A stretch of 28,487 bases of DNA. Source: JBFKMV01 sp041629655 (GTDB lineage Bacteria > Acidobacteriota > Polarisedimenticolia > Polarisedimenticolales > Polarisedimenticolaceae). A program made the translations under genes and the position numbers. A model generated the notes under the pieces. That model saw only the letters and a list, made by a program, of their open reading frames with translations, was not told the DNA's origin and did not search any database. The stretch spans positions 1 through 28,487 of the forward strand of contig JBFKMV010000046.1 in NCBI GenBank assembly GCA_041629655.1, in the 5' to 3' direction. Of this stretch, positions 14,153 through 22,045 are shown piece after piece; position 1 is the first letter of the stretch, and every line of letters starts with the position of its first letter.

Positions 14153-14377
14153 ATGGACCCCTCGCAGCTGATCGCTTTCCTGAACGCGCTGAACGTCGGC
14201 GAGCTGGACCTGGTCGCGGCCAAGCTGGACGAGGCGCGCGCGAGCTGCCAAGAGCTGGGGCAGGCGGACCTCGCCGAGAAGCTGGACGAGGCCCGTGCGG
14301 CGCTGCGCCACGCCGACCTGCGTACCTACCGCAAGCGGGTCGAGACCGTCGTCGCCCGCCTGGGGCACCTCCGCTGA
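14153..14377 (+). CDS. Small helical protein of unknown function (74 aa)
   Basis: I do not recognise this protein. It is short, charged and predicted all-helical. The phrase LDEARA occurs twice (about residues 25-30 and 43-48) in a spacing that suggests a duplicated helical hairpin, as in TPR-like pairs; there is no signal peptide or membrane segment. GGAGGT lies 8 bases before the ATG, and the stop forms a TGATG junction with the DUF4126 gene, so the two are co-translated. It may be a cytoplasmic partner of that membrane protein; this is inferred from position only. Confidence 0.75.
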   Translation: MDPSQLIAFLNALNVGELDLVAAKLDEARASCQELGQADLAEKLDEARAALRHADLRTYRKRVETVVARLGHLR

Positions 14378-14967
14378 TGGACGGCACCACCGCGCTGCTG
14401 ATCCAGGTGGCCCAGGGCATCGGCCTGGCCGCCTGTGCGGGGATGCGGGCGTTCCTGCCGCTGTTCGTGGTCGGGCTCGCCGGCCGCGTCGGCTGGATCC
14501 CGCTCTCGGATTCGTTCCAGTGGCTGGCCTCGACCCCGGCGCTGGTGGTGTTCGGCGTGGCGTTGCTGGTCGAGCTGGCCGCCGACAAGTTCCCGGTCGT
14601 CGACAACGTGCTCGACACCGTGCAGTTCCTGGTCAAGCCCGTCGCCGGCACCGTGCTCGTGGCGTCGGTCGTGACCGAGCTGACGCCGCTGCAGACCACG
14701 GTGCTCGCGATCATCGTCGGGGGGACCACGGCCGACGTGGTGCACCTGGGCAAGGCCAAGCTGCGGCTGGTCTCGTCCGCCACGACCGCCGGGATCGGCA
14801 ACCCGGTGCTGTCGACGGCCGAGGACGGCGGCTCGCTGGTCGGCTCGTTGCTGGCGATCTTCTACCCGTTGCTGCTGCTGGCGGCGCTGATCGTGCTGAT
14901 CCTGCTGCTGGTCCTGATCCTGCGCGGCATCCGGCGGCCGCGGGCGGCACCTCAGTCCGACGTGTAG
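14377..14967 (+). CDS. DUF4126 family membrane protein
   Basis: This 196-residue protein has about four to five hydrophobic segments (roughly 8-35, 52-68, 85-125 and 158-185). The N-terminal pattern GIGLAACAGMRAFLPLFVVG and the later AGIGNPVLSTAEDGG are typical of the DUF4126 family, whose function is unknown. The N-terminal motif recalls Gly-rich pore or transporter helices. Its last 16 bases overlap the 3' end of the convergent exporter permease gene on the other strand, and no terminator is visible between them. It is coupled to the 74-residue protein upstream. Confidence 0.82.
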   Translation: MDGTTALLIQVAQGIGLAACAGMRAFLPLFVVGLAGRVGWIPLSDSFQWLASTPALVVFGVALLVELAADKFPVVDNVLDTVQFLVKPVAGTVLVASVVTELTPLQTTVLAIIVGGTTADVVHLGKAKLRLVSSATTAGIGNPVLSTAEDGGSLVGSLLAIFYPLLLLAALIVLILLLVLILRGIRRPRAAPQSDV

Positions 14968-15797
14968 TGGATCTCGAGCCGGCGGACGCGGGTGCTGGCG
15001 ACGGCCAGCAGCAGCGCCGAGACGATCAGCAGCCCCGGCACCGCGAGCCACGGCGAGGTCGGGTTGGCCAGGATCGCGAAGGGGCCCGCGGCCGGCTCCA
15101 CCGGCCTCAGGCTCATCAGGTAGTGGATCACGCTGAGCTTCTTGAGCGCCGCCGGCAGGATCGGGTTGAGCGCCTCCCAGCCCCAGATCACCACCGCCGG
15201 GACGACCGGGTTGCGGAAGTACAGACCGAACAGCAGAAACACCGCCCCGTAACCGAAGCAGGCCAGGGTCGTGATGCCGAGATAGCTCAACAGGTGGCCC
15301 AGACCCGGCCCCTCGAGCAGGTAGCGTTGCGCCTCGGTCAGCCCGAACGAGACCTGGACCATCAAGAAGCACACCACGGTCAGCAGCCCGAACAGCACCG
15401 AGCCGGCGAACCAACCCGAGATGAACTTGGCCACCAGCAGCACCTCGCGCCGGATCGGCGCGAGAAAGTAGTAGTGCAGGCTACGGTCGAGCATCTCCCC
15501 GCGGAACAGGTTCATGAAGATCCAGACCGAGCCGATGTAGAGCAAGAACCGCACGATCGCCAGCTCGAACACCGCGGTGGCGAACATCTGCGCCGCCCCG
15601 AACTCCTTGACCTCGCCGGGCAGCTCCTCGAACAGCGAGACCAGGGTCCACAACCCGAGCGGCAGCAGCGGCAGCACCAGCAACACGTACAACAACAGCG
15701 CGCGGCGGCCGAGAAAGTTCTTCTTGATCTCCAGGCGGAACACCGCCAGCGCCTGCCGGCGCCACTCGCCCCACGGAAGCCGGCCCAGCTCGCTCAC
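14952..15797 (-). CDS. ABC-2 type exporter permease (second pair)
   Basis: This 281-residue integral membrane protein has about six hydrophobic segments. The order, an N-terminal amphipathic region (FRLEIKKNFLGRRALLLYV), a long periplasmic loop and then four C-terminal helices, fits ABC-2 permeases. Its ATG overlaps the stop of the adjacent ATPase gene by 4 bases (ATGA), so they form one transporter. The phrase GEMLDRSLHYYFLAPIRREVLL resembles the cytoplasmic loop of NosY/CcmB-like export permeases. The substrate is unknown. Confidence 0.83.
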   Translation of the reverse strand: MSELGRLPWGEWRRQALAVFRLEIKKNFLGRRALLLYVLLVLPLLPLGLWTLVSLFEELPGEVKEFGAAQMFATAVFELAIVRFLLYIGSVWIFMNLFRGEMLDRSLHYYFLAPIRREVLLVAKFISGWFAGSVLFGLLTVVCFLMVQVSFGLTEAQRYLLEGPGLGHLLSYLGITTLACFGYGAVFLLFGLYFRNPVVPAVVIWGWEALNPILPAALKKLSVIHYLMSLRPVEPAAGPFAILANPTSPWLAVPGLLIVSALLLAVASTRVRRLEIHYTSD

Positions 15798-16744
15798 GAC
15801 GCCTCCCGGCGCGGCGTGCCGATCAGGTACTGGTACACCGCGTACACGTCCTCGTCCGCCGGCGTCACGGCCTCGACGCGGATGTCCTCGTCCAGCACGA
15901 CCTCGTTCATCGCGCGGTAGAACCGCTCGGCGTCGCGCGAGCTGACCAACAGCCCCTGCCGGTCCTCGTGCATCCGCACCTCGACGACATGGTCCTGCGA
16001 GATGATCCGGGCGGCGAGCGCGGCCGGCTTGTCGCAGCGGATCAGGATCTGCAGCGGGTGGCTCTGGATCTCGCTGCGCACCTGCCGGATGTCGCCCTCG
16101 GCCACGACGTAGCCCTCGTTGAGCAGGATCACCCGGTCGGAGATCAGGTCGACCTCGTGCAGGATGTGGCTCGAGATGATCACGTGCAGGCCGCTCTCGG
16201 CCAGCCGTTCGAACAGCTCGATCACCTCGGCGCGCGCCATCGGGTCGAGGCCGTTGAGCGGCTCGTCCAGCACCAGCACCTGCGGCTCGTGCGCGATCGC
16301 CTGGGCCAGCTTGACCCGCTGGCGCATGCCCTTGCTGTAGGCGGCGACCCGGCGGTCCGCGGCGTCCAGCATGCCCACGCGCTCGAGCGCGTCGAGGGTC
16401 TTCTGGCGCGCCGTGGCATGGTCGAGGGCGTGGATGCGCAGGAACGAGTAGATGAACTGGTAACCGTTCAGCCCCGCCGGGAACGCGTCGTACTGCGTGC
16501 AGTAGCCGACCTTGCGGAACAGCCGCTCGGGCCGGTCCGGAGAGATCCCCAGCACCCGCAGCGAGCCGTGGGTCGGCTGCAACAGGCCGGTCAGCAGGTT
16601 CATCAGCGTCGTCTTGCCCGAGCCGTTGGGGCCGACGAGGCTGGTGATGCCGGGCGGGATCGACAGCGTGACGCGGTTGATTCCGAGCACGTCCCCGTAG
16701 AACTTGGAAACGTTGTCGAGGACGATGTCGCGCTCGTCGCTCAT
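15794..16744 (-). CDS. ABC exporter ATPase (second pair)
   Basis: This 316-residue ATPase has Walker A GPNGSGKTT (about 37-45), Q-loop GYCTQYD, signature YSKGMRQ, Walker B VLVLDEPLNGLD and H-loop SSHILHE. The C-terminal 90 or so residues are the regulatory extension common in ABC-2 export ATPases (CcmA/NosF/YbhF style). It should power the permease encoded directly downstream. It starts 13 bases after the stop of the first permease gene, so four exporter genes appear to form one operon. Confidence 0.9.
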   Translation of the reverse strand: MSDERDIVLDNVSKFYGDVLGINRVTLSIPPGITSLVGPNGSGKTTLMNLLTGLLQPTHGSLRVLGISPDRPERLFRKVGYCTQYDAFPAGLNGYQFIYSFLRIHALDHATARQKTLDALERVGMLDAADRRVAAYSKGMRQRVKLAQAIAHEPQVLVLDEPLNGLDPMARAEVIELFERLAESGLHVIISSHILHEVDLISDRVILLNEGYVVAEGDIRQVRSEIQSHPLQILIRCDKPAALAARIISQDHVVEVRMHEDRQGLLVSSRDAERFYRAMNEVVLDEDIRVEAVTPADEDVYAVYQYLIGTPRREAS

Positions 16745-16757
16745 GCGGGCCGCCCGC

Positions 16758-17624
16758 TCACCGCACCACCTCGTAGGCGCGGATCTTGCGCGCCAGCAGC
16801 GCGACGCTGGCCCCGCCGACCGCCAGCAGCGACATCCAGGCGGCCCACAGCGGGAAGTCGAAGAACAGCTCTTCGCCGAACAGCCCGGCGCGCACGACGT
16901 GGATCATGTCGCCCATGTTCAGCAGGCGGCCCCATTCGGTGTCGAACAGCAGGTTGATCAGTCCGCCGAACACCCCGCCGAACAGGTACACCGCCAGCAG
17001 CCCCAGCCCGGCCAGCCACTTCCAGCGCGCCAGCGCCGAGAGCGCCAGCGCGAGGATCGACAGCACCAGGATCCAGACCCAGGAGGCGACGAAGATCCCG
17101 AACGCCATGCGCAGATTGTCGGTCAGCCACTGCCAGCCCATCAGGTAGGCCTGGAAGGCCCACAGCAGCAACCCCGGAATCCAGGTGATCGCGCTGAGCA
17201 GGATCGCCAGCACGCTCAGCTTGCCCAGCACGTAGTCGGTGCGGCCGAACGGACGCGCCAGGTACAGCGGCAGCCCGTTGTTGCGCAGGTCCGGCGCGAC
17301 CAGCGACGGCCCCACGAACAGCACCAGCAGGAACGCCAGATTGCCCTGGATGCTCATGAACCGTGCGGGGAACAGGAACTCCTCGACGGCGCGGATCCAG
17401 TCCGCCGGGTCGATCTGGATCACCTTGAGGAAGTTCAGGTTGTGCGGCAGGTACAGCCCGAACGCGCAGACCGCCGGGTACACCGCGCACAACACCAGGA
17501 ACACGATGAACATCTTCGAGGCAAAGACCCGCGGCATCGCGTAGCGCGTCAGCACCAGAAAGCGCGTGCGCTCCGGCGTCAGCGGCCCGTCGTAACCGCG
17601 GTAGCGGCGCTCATACACCGCCAC
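16758..17624 (-). CDS. ABC-2 type exporter permease (first pair)
   Basis: This 288-residue protein has about six membrane spans, with the typical ABC-2 loop (PDLRNNGLPLYLARPFGRTDYV) between spans two and three. The start is GTG, 14 bases inside the upstream ATPase gene, preceded by GGAGGGC at a good distance. The YERRYRGYDGPLTPERTRF opening matches N-termini I have seen on bacterial ABC permeases. It pairs with the ATPase at 17611-18540. The substrate is unknown. Confidence 0.84.
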   Translation of the reverse strand: MAVYERRYRGYDGPLTPERTRFLVLTRYAMPRVFASKMFIVFLVLCAVYPAVCAFGLYLPHNLNFLKVIQIDPADWIRAVEEFLFPARFMSIQGNLAFLLVLFVGPSLVAPDLRNNGLPLYLARPFGRTDYVLGKLSVLAILLSAITWIPGLLLWAFQAYLMGWQWLTDNLRMAFGIFVASWVWILVLSILALALSALARWKWLAGLGLLAVYLFGGVFGGLINLLFDTEWGRLLNMGDMIHVVRAGLFGEELFFDFPLWAAWMSLLAVGGASVALLARKIRAYEVVR

Positions 17625-18540
17625 GGCTGCCCTCCATCGCCTTGAGGAAGATGTCCTGCAGCGAGTCGCGCTTGTAGTCCAGCCGGCGGATCAGCACGTC
17701 GTTCTCGGCGGCGAGCCGGTACAGGTCGCGGATCCCGACCCCGGGCGGCAGCACCATCTTGATCCGGTTCTTGCCCTGCACCGCGTACTCGACGCCCAGC
17801 GCGCCGATGCGCTCGGCCAGCGCCGCGCCGTCGCCGACGGTTTCCAGCTCGATGAACTTGCGGTTGGCGCGGCGCTCCTCCTCGAGGTTGCAGTAGCGCG
17901 CGATGCGGCCCTCCTTCAGCACCAGCACCTCCTCGCAGCATTCCTCGACGTCGCGCAGCAGGTGCGAGGAGATGATGATGTGGATCTTGCCGCTGTCGCG
18001 GATCTCCTTGATCAGTCCGAGCATCCGCACGCGGTGCGGCGGGTCCAGCGCGTTGGTCGGCTCGTCCAGGAACACCAGCCGCGGGCCGTGCACGATCGCC
18101 TGGGCCAGCTTGGCCAGCTGCTTCATGCCCTGCGAGTAGCTCTCGATCGGCCGGTAGCGGGCCTCGCCCAGGCCGACGTAGTACAGCGCCTGGTGGGCGC
18201 GTTCCATCGCTTCGTCGGGGGGCAGGCCGCTCAGCTCGCCCATCAGCCGCACGAACCGCACCGCCGACATTCCGGCGATGAACGAGTCGTTCTCGGGCAT
18301 GTAGCCGACCTGCGCGCGGATCCGCTTCGGCTCGCGGACGATGTCGTGGCCGAAGATGCGCGCCGTGCCGGCGCTCGGCGGGTGGAAGCCGAGCAGCGTG
18401 TGGATCAGCGTGGTCTTGCCGGCCCCGTTGGGGCCGAGCAGCCCGACCGCCCGCCCGGACAGGCTGCCCTCGAGCTCGCGCAGGATCGGTCGCCCGCCGA
18501 AGCGGACCTCCAGCCCGTCCAGATCGATGACCGGTTGCAT
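17611..18540 (-). CDS. ABC exporter ATPase (first pair)
   Basis: From ATG 18540 the protein has 309 residues: Walker A GPNGAGKTT, Q-loop GYMPENDSF, signature YSQGMKQ, Walker B LVFLDEPTNALD and H-loop SSHLLRDVEE, then a C-terminal extension. The reading frame is open farther upstream to 18678, but that would add 46 disordered residues and cross a hairpin and a -10 box. A start at 18540, where the ATPase fold begins, is preferred. It is the first gene of a four-gene operon. Confidence 0.88.
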   Translation of the reverse strand: MQPVIDLDGLEVRFGGRPILRELEGSLSGRAVGLLGPNGAGKTTLIHTLLGFHPPSAGTARIFGHDIVREPKRIRAQVGYMPENDSFIAGMSAVRFVRLMGELSGLPPDEAMERAHQALYYVGLGEARYRPIESYSQGMKQLAKLAQAIVHGPRLVFLDEPTNALDPPHRVRMLGLIKEIRDSGKIHIIISSHLLRDVEECCEEVLVLKEGRIARYCNLEEERRANRKFIELETVGDGAALAERIGALGVEYAVQGKNRIKMVLPPGVGIRDLYRLAAENDVLIRRLDYKRDSLQDIFLKAMEGSRGGV

Positions 18541-18549
18541 CTCGACCGG

Positions 18550-18555
18550 ATTGTA
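18550..18555 (-). promoter_or_regulatory. Predicted -10 element of the tandem exporter operon
   Basis: TACAAT (18555-18550) lies 9 bases before the ATG at 18540. No convincing -35 box is seen at 16-18 bases spacing (GAACGA is the nearest), so an activator or alternative factor may be needed. The implied leader is only 1-3 bases. Confidence 0.35.
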
Positions 18556-18603
18556 CGATCGAACGGCCGGTTTCGTTCCCGCCGATTCGTCTGCGTCGGC
18601 GCC

Positions 18604-18646
18604 GCGACGCGAGTCGTCCTCCAGGGGCAAGGAGGACTCGCGTCGC
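18604..18646. terminator. Strong hairpin between the FecR-domain gene and the exporter operon
   Basis: GCGACGCGAGTC (18604-18615) pairs perfectly with GACTCGCGTCGC (18635-18646); an inner CTCC/GGAG adds four pairs, with a 3-base bulge and an 8-base loop. It begins 9 bases past the stop of the FecR-domain gene. There is no T-run on either strand, so it would act as a stabilising 3' hairpin or a factor-dependent stop. Confidence 0.5.
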
Positions 18647-18655
18647 AGCCCCGTG

Positions 18656-21343
18656 TCAGGAGCCCGGTTCGACTGCACGGTCGACCGACCTCTGAAGCTC
18701 CATCAGGCTCTGGAGCTTGAACAGCGAGAGTCCGGACTCGAACAGCCCCTGGTTGCTGCTGGTAGCCACGACGATGCGGTCGCGGCCGCCGTAGGCGTAG
18801 GTCAGCGTGGGCGCCGACTGCTCGGTGATCGCTCGCAGCATCTCGGCCTGCTCGGGCGAGAGGCTGCCCAGGCCGCGCAGCGCTCCCGCCGCGGGCGCCA
18901 GCACCGGGCCGAGGTGCTGGTAGGCCACCGCCGAGAAGTTGAGCTGTCCGTTGCGGGGCACCAGCTCCATGAAGCGGTGCGAGCGCGGCAGCGTCACGCC
19001 GTTTTCGCGCAGCTCGAGGGCCCGGGTGAGCAGGACCCGCGAGGGCGTGGCGACCAGGTAACCCTCGACGAACGCGTAGTGCGCCTCGAGGCCGCTGTCG
19101 GCGATCCGGATCACGTGGAAGGTGCGGGCGCCGACCTGCTCGGTCACCAGGGTCAACCCCGGGCGGCCCTCGTCGGCGCGCCAGCGGTTGATCTGCTCGA
19201 GCGCCAGCGCGATCGAGCCCTGCAGCCGCGCCGGGTCGTAGACCTCGACCACGAGCTTCCAGGACGGTTTCGGCAGCACCGGGCCGTCCAGCGCGAACGC
19301 GAACTCGCCGCCCAGCGGCTCGGCGAAGTCCTTGCGGATGTCGAAGCCGTGCTCGCGCTCGAACTCGGCCAGCTCGGCGGAGAAGTCCTCGTCGTCGGAG
19401 CCGATGAACGAGAACAGCTCGTCCAGCAGCGCCGCCGGCTCGCGGATCACGAACGCCGCGGCCAGCGAGGCGTCCTGCGAGACGAAGTCGAGGCTGCCCA
19501 TCGGCGCCGGCGCGGCGAGCCACGACGCCATGCCGCGGCGGGCCTGGTTGAAGCTGAGCACCGCGCGCATGTCGCTGCGCCCCGGGTCGTCCCGGCGGTC
19601 CACGATCAGGTGCCGCAGGTCGAGCAGCCCCATCCGTTCGAGCGTGGCGTCGCCGGCGTTGTCCCGCATGAACCGTTCCAGATCGACGGCGACCAGCCAC
19701 TCCGCGCCGTCGCGGTAGACCTCGGCGATGCGGTCGCGGAACGCGGTGGCGCCGAACGGTGACCCGCCGCCGCCCGCGATCAACGCGTCGATCGGCGCGC
19801 TGTCGGTGCTGACGGCGGCGAGGCCGTCGTGCAGCCAGACGAACAGGTCGGCCTTGGTCCCGCGGCGCGAATCGTGGGTCACCGCGGCGGGCTGGCCCTC
19901 GCGGATCACCAGGCCGGGCGCGTTCTCGTGGGCTGCAGCGAACTGCTCGAACTCGCGAATCAACAGGTCGCGGAACTCCGCCGGCCGCACCGTCTGGGCC
20001 AGGATCAGCGGATCCTGCACGTCACCCGCGGCGTCGGCCTGCAGCGTCACGACGATCTCCTCGCCGAGCTGCTCGCCGTAACCGCGCAGCTTGCCGATCG
20101 CCCGGTCCAGCTCGCGGTCCGCGCCGGAGGGGACCAGCGACTCGTCCCACCATTGCTTGAGCACCGGATTGGCCGAGACGCGGGCCTGCACGTGCTCGTA
20201 CGCGTCGCCGAGCGCACCGGAGAAGTTGGGGATCGCGATGTAGACCGCGGTGTTCGCCGGAGCGCTGTCGAGCAGCCGCGTCGAGTGGCGCGCCGCGGGG
20301 CCGGCGACCACCTGGTCGAGCTCCTTGCCGAGCTGGGTCAGCTCGGCCAGCAGCGCCAGGTGCCGGTCCACGTTCGCGCTCCACGCGATCTCCTGGTCCA
20401 TCGGGACGCGGTCCACGGCGGGGTTGGTCACGACCTGGTCGCCGGGATGCAGCACGTCGGTGCGGCCGGCGTGCACCTGCACCTCGCCCTCGAAGACCGA
20501 GACCCGCGAGCCCTTCATCCCGTGGTTGACCGCGAACACCGTCCCGGTCACCTCGACCTTGCACTGGTCGGTCTCGACGAACAGCCGCCCGTCGCCCTGG
20601 TCGGCCGCCTCGACGATCACGCTGCCGCGGTCGAGCTGGATCGTGGAATCCTGCCGCTCGCCGCCCAGCCGGGAATGGCGCTCGAGCACCGCGAGCTGCG
20701 AGCGCTCGTTCATCTCCACCTCGGAGCCGTCGGACAGCGTCAGCACCGCACGCGAATCCTTGGCGGTGCGGATGCGGTCCTGGCCCGGATCGAGCCGGAT
20801 CATCTCGCCCGCGCGGATCGGGACCGCCCCGGCCGCGTTGACGCGCAGCAGCTCGCCGTCGACCTGCTTGATCGTGACGACGCCGCCGGTCTTGACCGAC
20901 AGGATGCCGAGGTCGAAGCGCAGCCCGACCAGCGATACGGTCAGCAGCACCGCCGCCGCCAGGGCCCAGCTCCACTCGGTGGCCCAGACGCGGCGTCGGG
21001 CCGAGCGCGGCACCACCGCCTCGGCCGCGGCTCCACCCTCGCGGGCCCGGATGACCTGCTTGCGGAAGGTCACCGACTCGCGCATGTGGTCCTCGACGAG
21101 CAGCCGCTTGGCCTCGCTGAGCGTGCCCGCGACGTAGCCGGGGATCAACGCCTCGTAGTCGTCGCCGGGCCGGATCGGTCCGGCGGACTCGCCGGTGCCG
21201 GGGCGCGATTCGGCCTCGGCCCGCACCGTGTCCCACACCCGGTCCGCAGCGCGGTCGGCGGTGTCCGCGTCGAGCCGCTCCTCGCGGATCCCCTCGAGCA
21301 GACCGTCCAGTTTCCGATCCAGATCGTCGTCGTGCCGCTTCAT
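18656..21343 (-). CDS. FecR-domain anti-sigma-like membrane protein with large DUF3352-like periplasmic region
   Basis: This 895-residue protein has three parts. The cytoplasmic N-terminus (about 1-110) resembles an anti-sigma zinc-finger domain (LIPGYVAGTLSEAKRLLVEDH), but the HxxxCxxC site reads H-MRE-S-VT-F, so no zinc can be bound as usual. One membrane helix follows (about 123-143, WSWALAAAVLLTVSLVGLRF). A FecR domain (about 155-300) carries VTGTVFAVNHG and VSVFEGEVQVHAG. The last 550 or so residues form a periplasmic region resembling DUF3352 proteins. Its ATG lies in an ATGA overlap with the upstream sigma gene and has GGGGAG 7 bases before it, so 21343 is preferred over the ATG at 21358. 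It should control the ECF factor by binding it and sensing an envelope signal. Confidence 0.82.
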   Translation of the reverse strand: MKRHDDDLDRKLDGLLEGIREERLDADTADRAADRVWDTVRAEAESRPGTGESAGPIRPGDDYEALIPGYVAGTLSEAKRLLVEDHMRESVTFRKQVIRAREGGAAAEAVVPRSARRRVWATEWSWALAAAVLLTVSLVGLRFDLGILSVKTGGVVTIKQVDGELLRVNAAGAVPIRAGEMIRLDPGQDRIRTAKDSRAVLTLSDGSEVEMNERSQLAVLERHSRLGGERQDSTIQLDRGSVIVEAADQGDGRLFVETDQCKVEVTGTVFAVNHGMKGSRVSVFEGEVQVHAGRTDVLHPGDQVVTNPAVDRVPMDQEIAWSANVDRHLALLAELTQLGKELDQVVAGPAARHSTRLLDSAPANTAVYIAIPNFSGALGDAYEHVQARVSANPVLKQWWDESLVPSGADRELDRAIGKLRGYGEQLGEEIVVTLQADAAGDVQDPLILAQTVRPAEFRDLLIREFEQFAAAHENAPGLVIREGQPAAVTHDSRRGTKADLFVWLHDGLAAVSTDSAPIDALIAGGGGSPFGATAFRDRIAEVYRDGAEWLVAVDLERFMRDNAGDATLERMGLLDLRHLIVDRRDDPGRSDMRAVLSFNQARRGMASWLAAPAPMGSLDFVSQDASLAAAFVIREPAALLDELFSFIGSDDEDFSAELAEFEREHGFDIRKDFAEPLGGEFAFALDGPVLPKPSWKLVVEVYDPARLQGSIALALEQINRWRADEGRPGLTLVTEQVGARTFHVIRIADSGLEAHYAFVEGYLVATPSRVLLTRALELRENGVTLPRSHRFMELVPRNGQLNFSAVAYQHLGPVLAPAAGALRGLGSLSPEQAEMLRAITEQSAPTLTYAYGGRDRIVVATSSNQGLFESGLSLFKLQSLMELQRSVDRAVEPGS

Positions 21344-21927
21344 GACCGTGCTCCCCATACGGAACCGAGCTCTTCTTTGATCCGGTTCCGGGTTCGATGC
21401 AAGGTGACGTTGATCGTGCTGCGGGACGTGCCGAGCATCTTGGCGATCTCGTGATTCCCGTAGCCCTCGAAGTAGCGCAGCGCGAAGATCTCCGCCGCCT
21501 TGGGATTCAGCCGGGACAGCGCTTCGCGCAGGCGGTCCCTGAGCTCGTGGACCTGCTGGCGCTCGCCCGGATCGTCGTCGACGGCCGCCGGCAGGCTGGG
21601 TTCGACGCTCTCGAGCGCCGTCGAGCGGGCGCTCTTGCGTGAGCGCACCACGTCGAGCGCCGCGTTCACGGCGGCCCGGTGCAGGTAGCCGGCCAGGCTG
21701 TCGGAGAGCGGCGAGCCGCCCTCCCGCCGCGCCAGGCGCAGGAACACCGTCTGCAGCACGTCTTCGGCGTCCTGCGCGTTGCCCGTGACCCGGTACGCGG
21801 CGTTCAGCACCTGCCGCTGGTGCTGACGGAAGATCGCTTCCAGGTCGGGTCCCGGATTGCCGGCGGGGACCTCGCTCGTCGCTCCGAGTTGCACCGCGGT
21901 CTCCTTGTCCTTCGTCGTCTTCGCCAT
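21340..21927 (-). CDS. ECF-type RNA polymerase sigma factor, partner of the FecR-domain protein
   Basis: This 195-residue protein has sigma region 2 (about 29-95: IFRQHQRQVLNAAYRVTGNA then DAEDVLQTVFLRL) and region 4 (about 130-188: LREALSRLNPKAAEIFALRY, then GYGNHEIAKMLGTSRSTINV as the helix-turn-helix). The first 27 residues are a polar extension. A GGAG lies about 10 bases before the ATG. I see no convincing autoregulatory ECF promoter upstream. Its translational coupling to the FecR-domain gene marks that protein as the likely regulator. Confidence 0.9.
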   Translation of the reverse strand: MAKTTKDKETAVQLGATSEVPAGNPGPDLEAIFRQHQRQVLNAAYRVTGNAQDAEDVLQTVFLRLARREGGSPLSDSLAGYLHRAAVNAALDVVRSRKSARSTALESVEPSLPAAVDDDPGERQQVHELRDRLREALSRLNPKAAEIFALRYFEGYGNHEIAKMLGTSRSTINVTLHRTRNRIKEELGSVWGARS

Positions 21928-21957
21928 ATAAACGATGCTCCAGGTTCGGGATTAACA

Positions 21958-22022
21958 GCCCGCAGGCAAAAGCGAGACGAAAGTTCGCCCGTCCGCCGAT
22001 TCCCTAGCAGAATACTGCGGGC
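21958..22022. repeat. Long-range inverted repeat in the divergent sigma/amidase spacer
   Basis: GCCCGCAG (21958-21965) and CTGCGGGC (22015-22022) are perfect reverse complements flanking 49 bases in the only spacer between the divergent sigma gene and Nit-family amidase gene. They may be regulatory, but an 8-base match in GC-rich DNA can occur by chance. Confidence 0.35.
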
Positions 22023-22045
22023 CGACGAGGCGCAGGAGGTAGAGT

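Noticed and set aside
12455..14368. An N-terminal extension of the M1-like protein running to 14368.
   Set aside because: It would be antisense to the small plus-strand gene and would bury the signal peptide; a promoter lies just before ATG 14017.
11174..14377. A 1067-codon plus-strand frame, and similar long plus-strand frames at 1384-3681, 7003-9213 and 19829-21454.
   Set aside because: All run antisense to clear genes, have His/Arg/Gln/Asp-rich composition without any domain, and only reflect the high GC content.
17611..18678. A longer start at 18678 for the first exporter ATPase.
   Set aside because: The extra residues are disordered, and the added DNA contains a strong hairpin and the likely -10 box; the ATPase fold begins right after ATG 18540.
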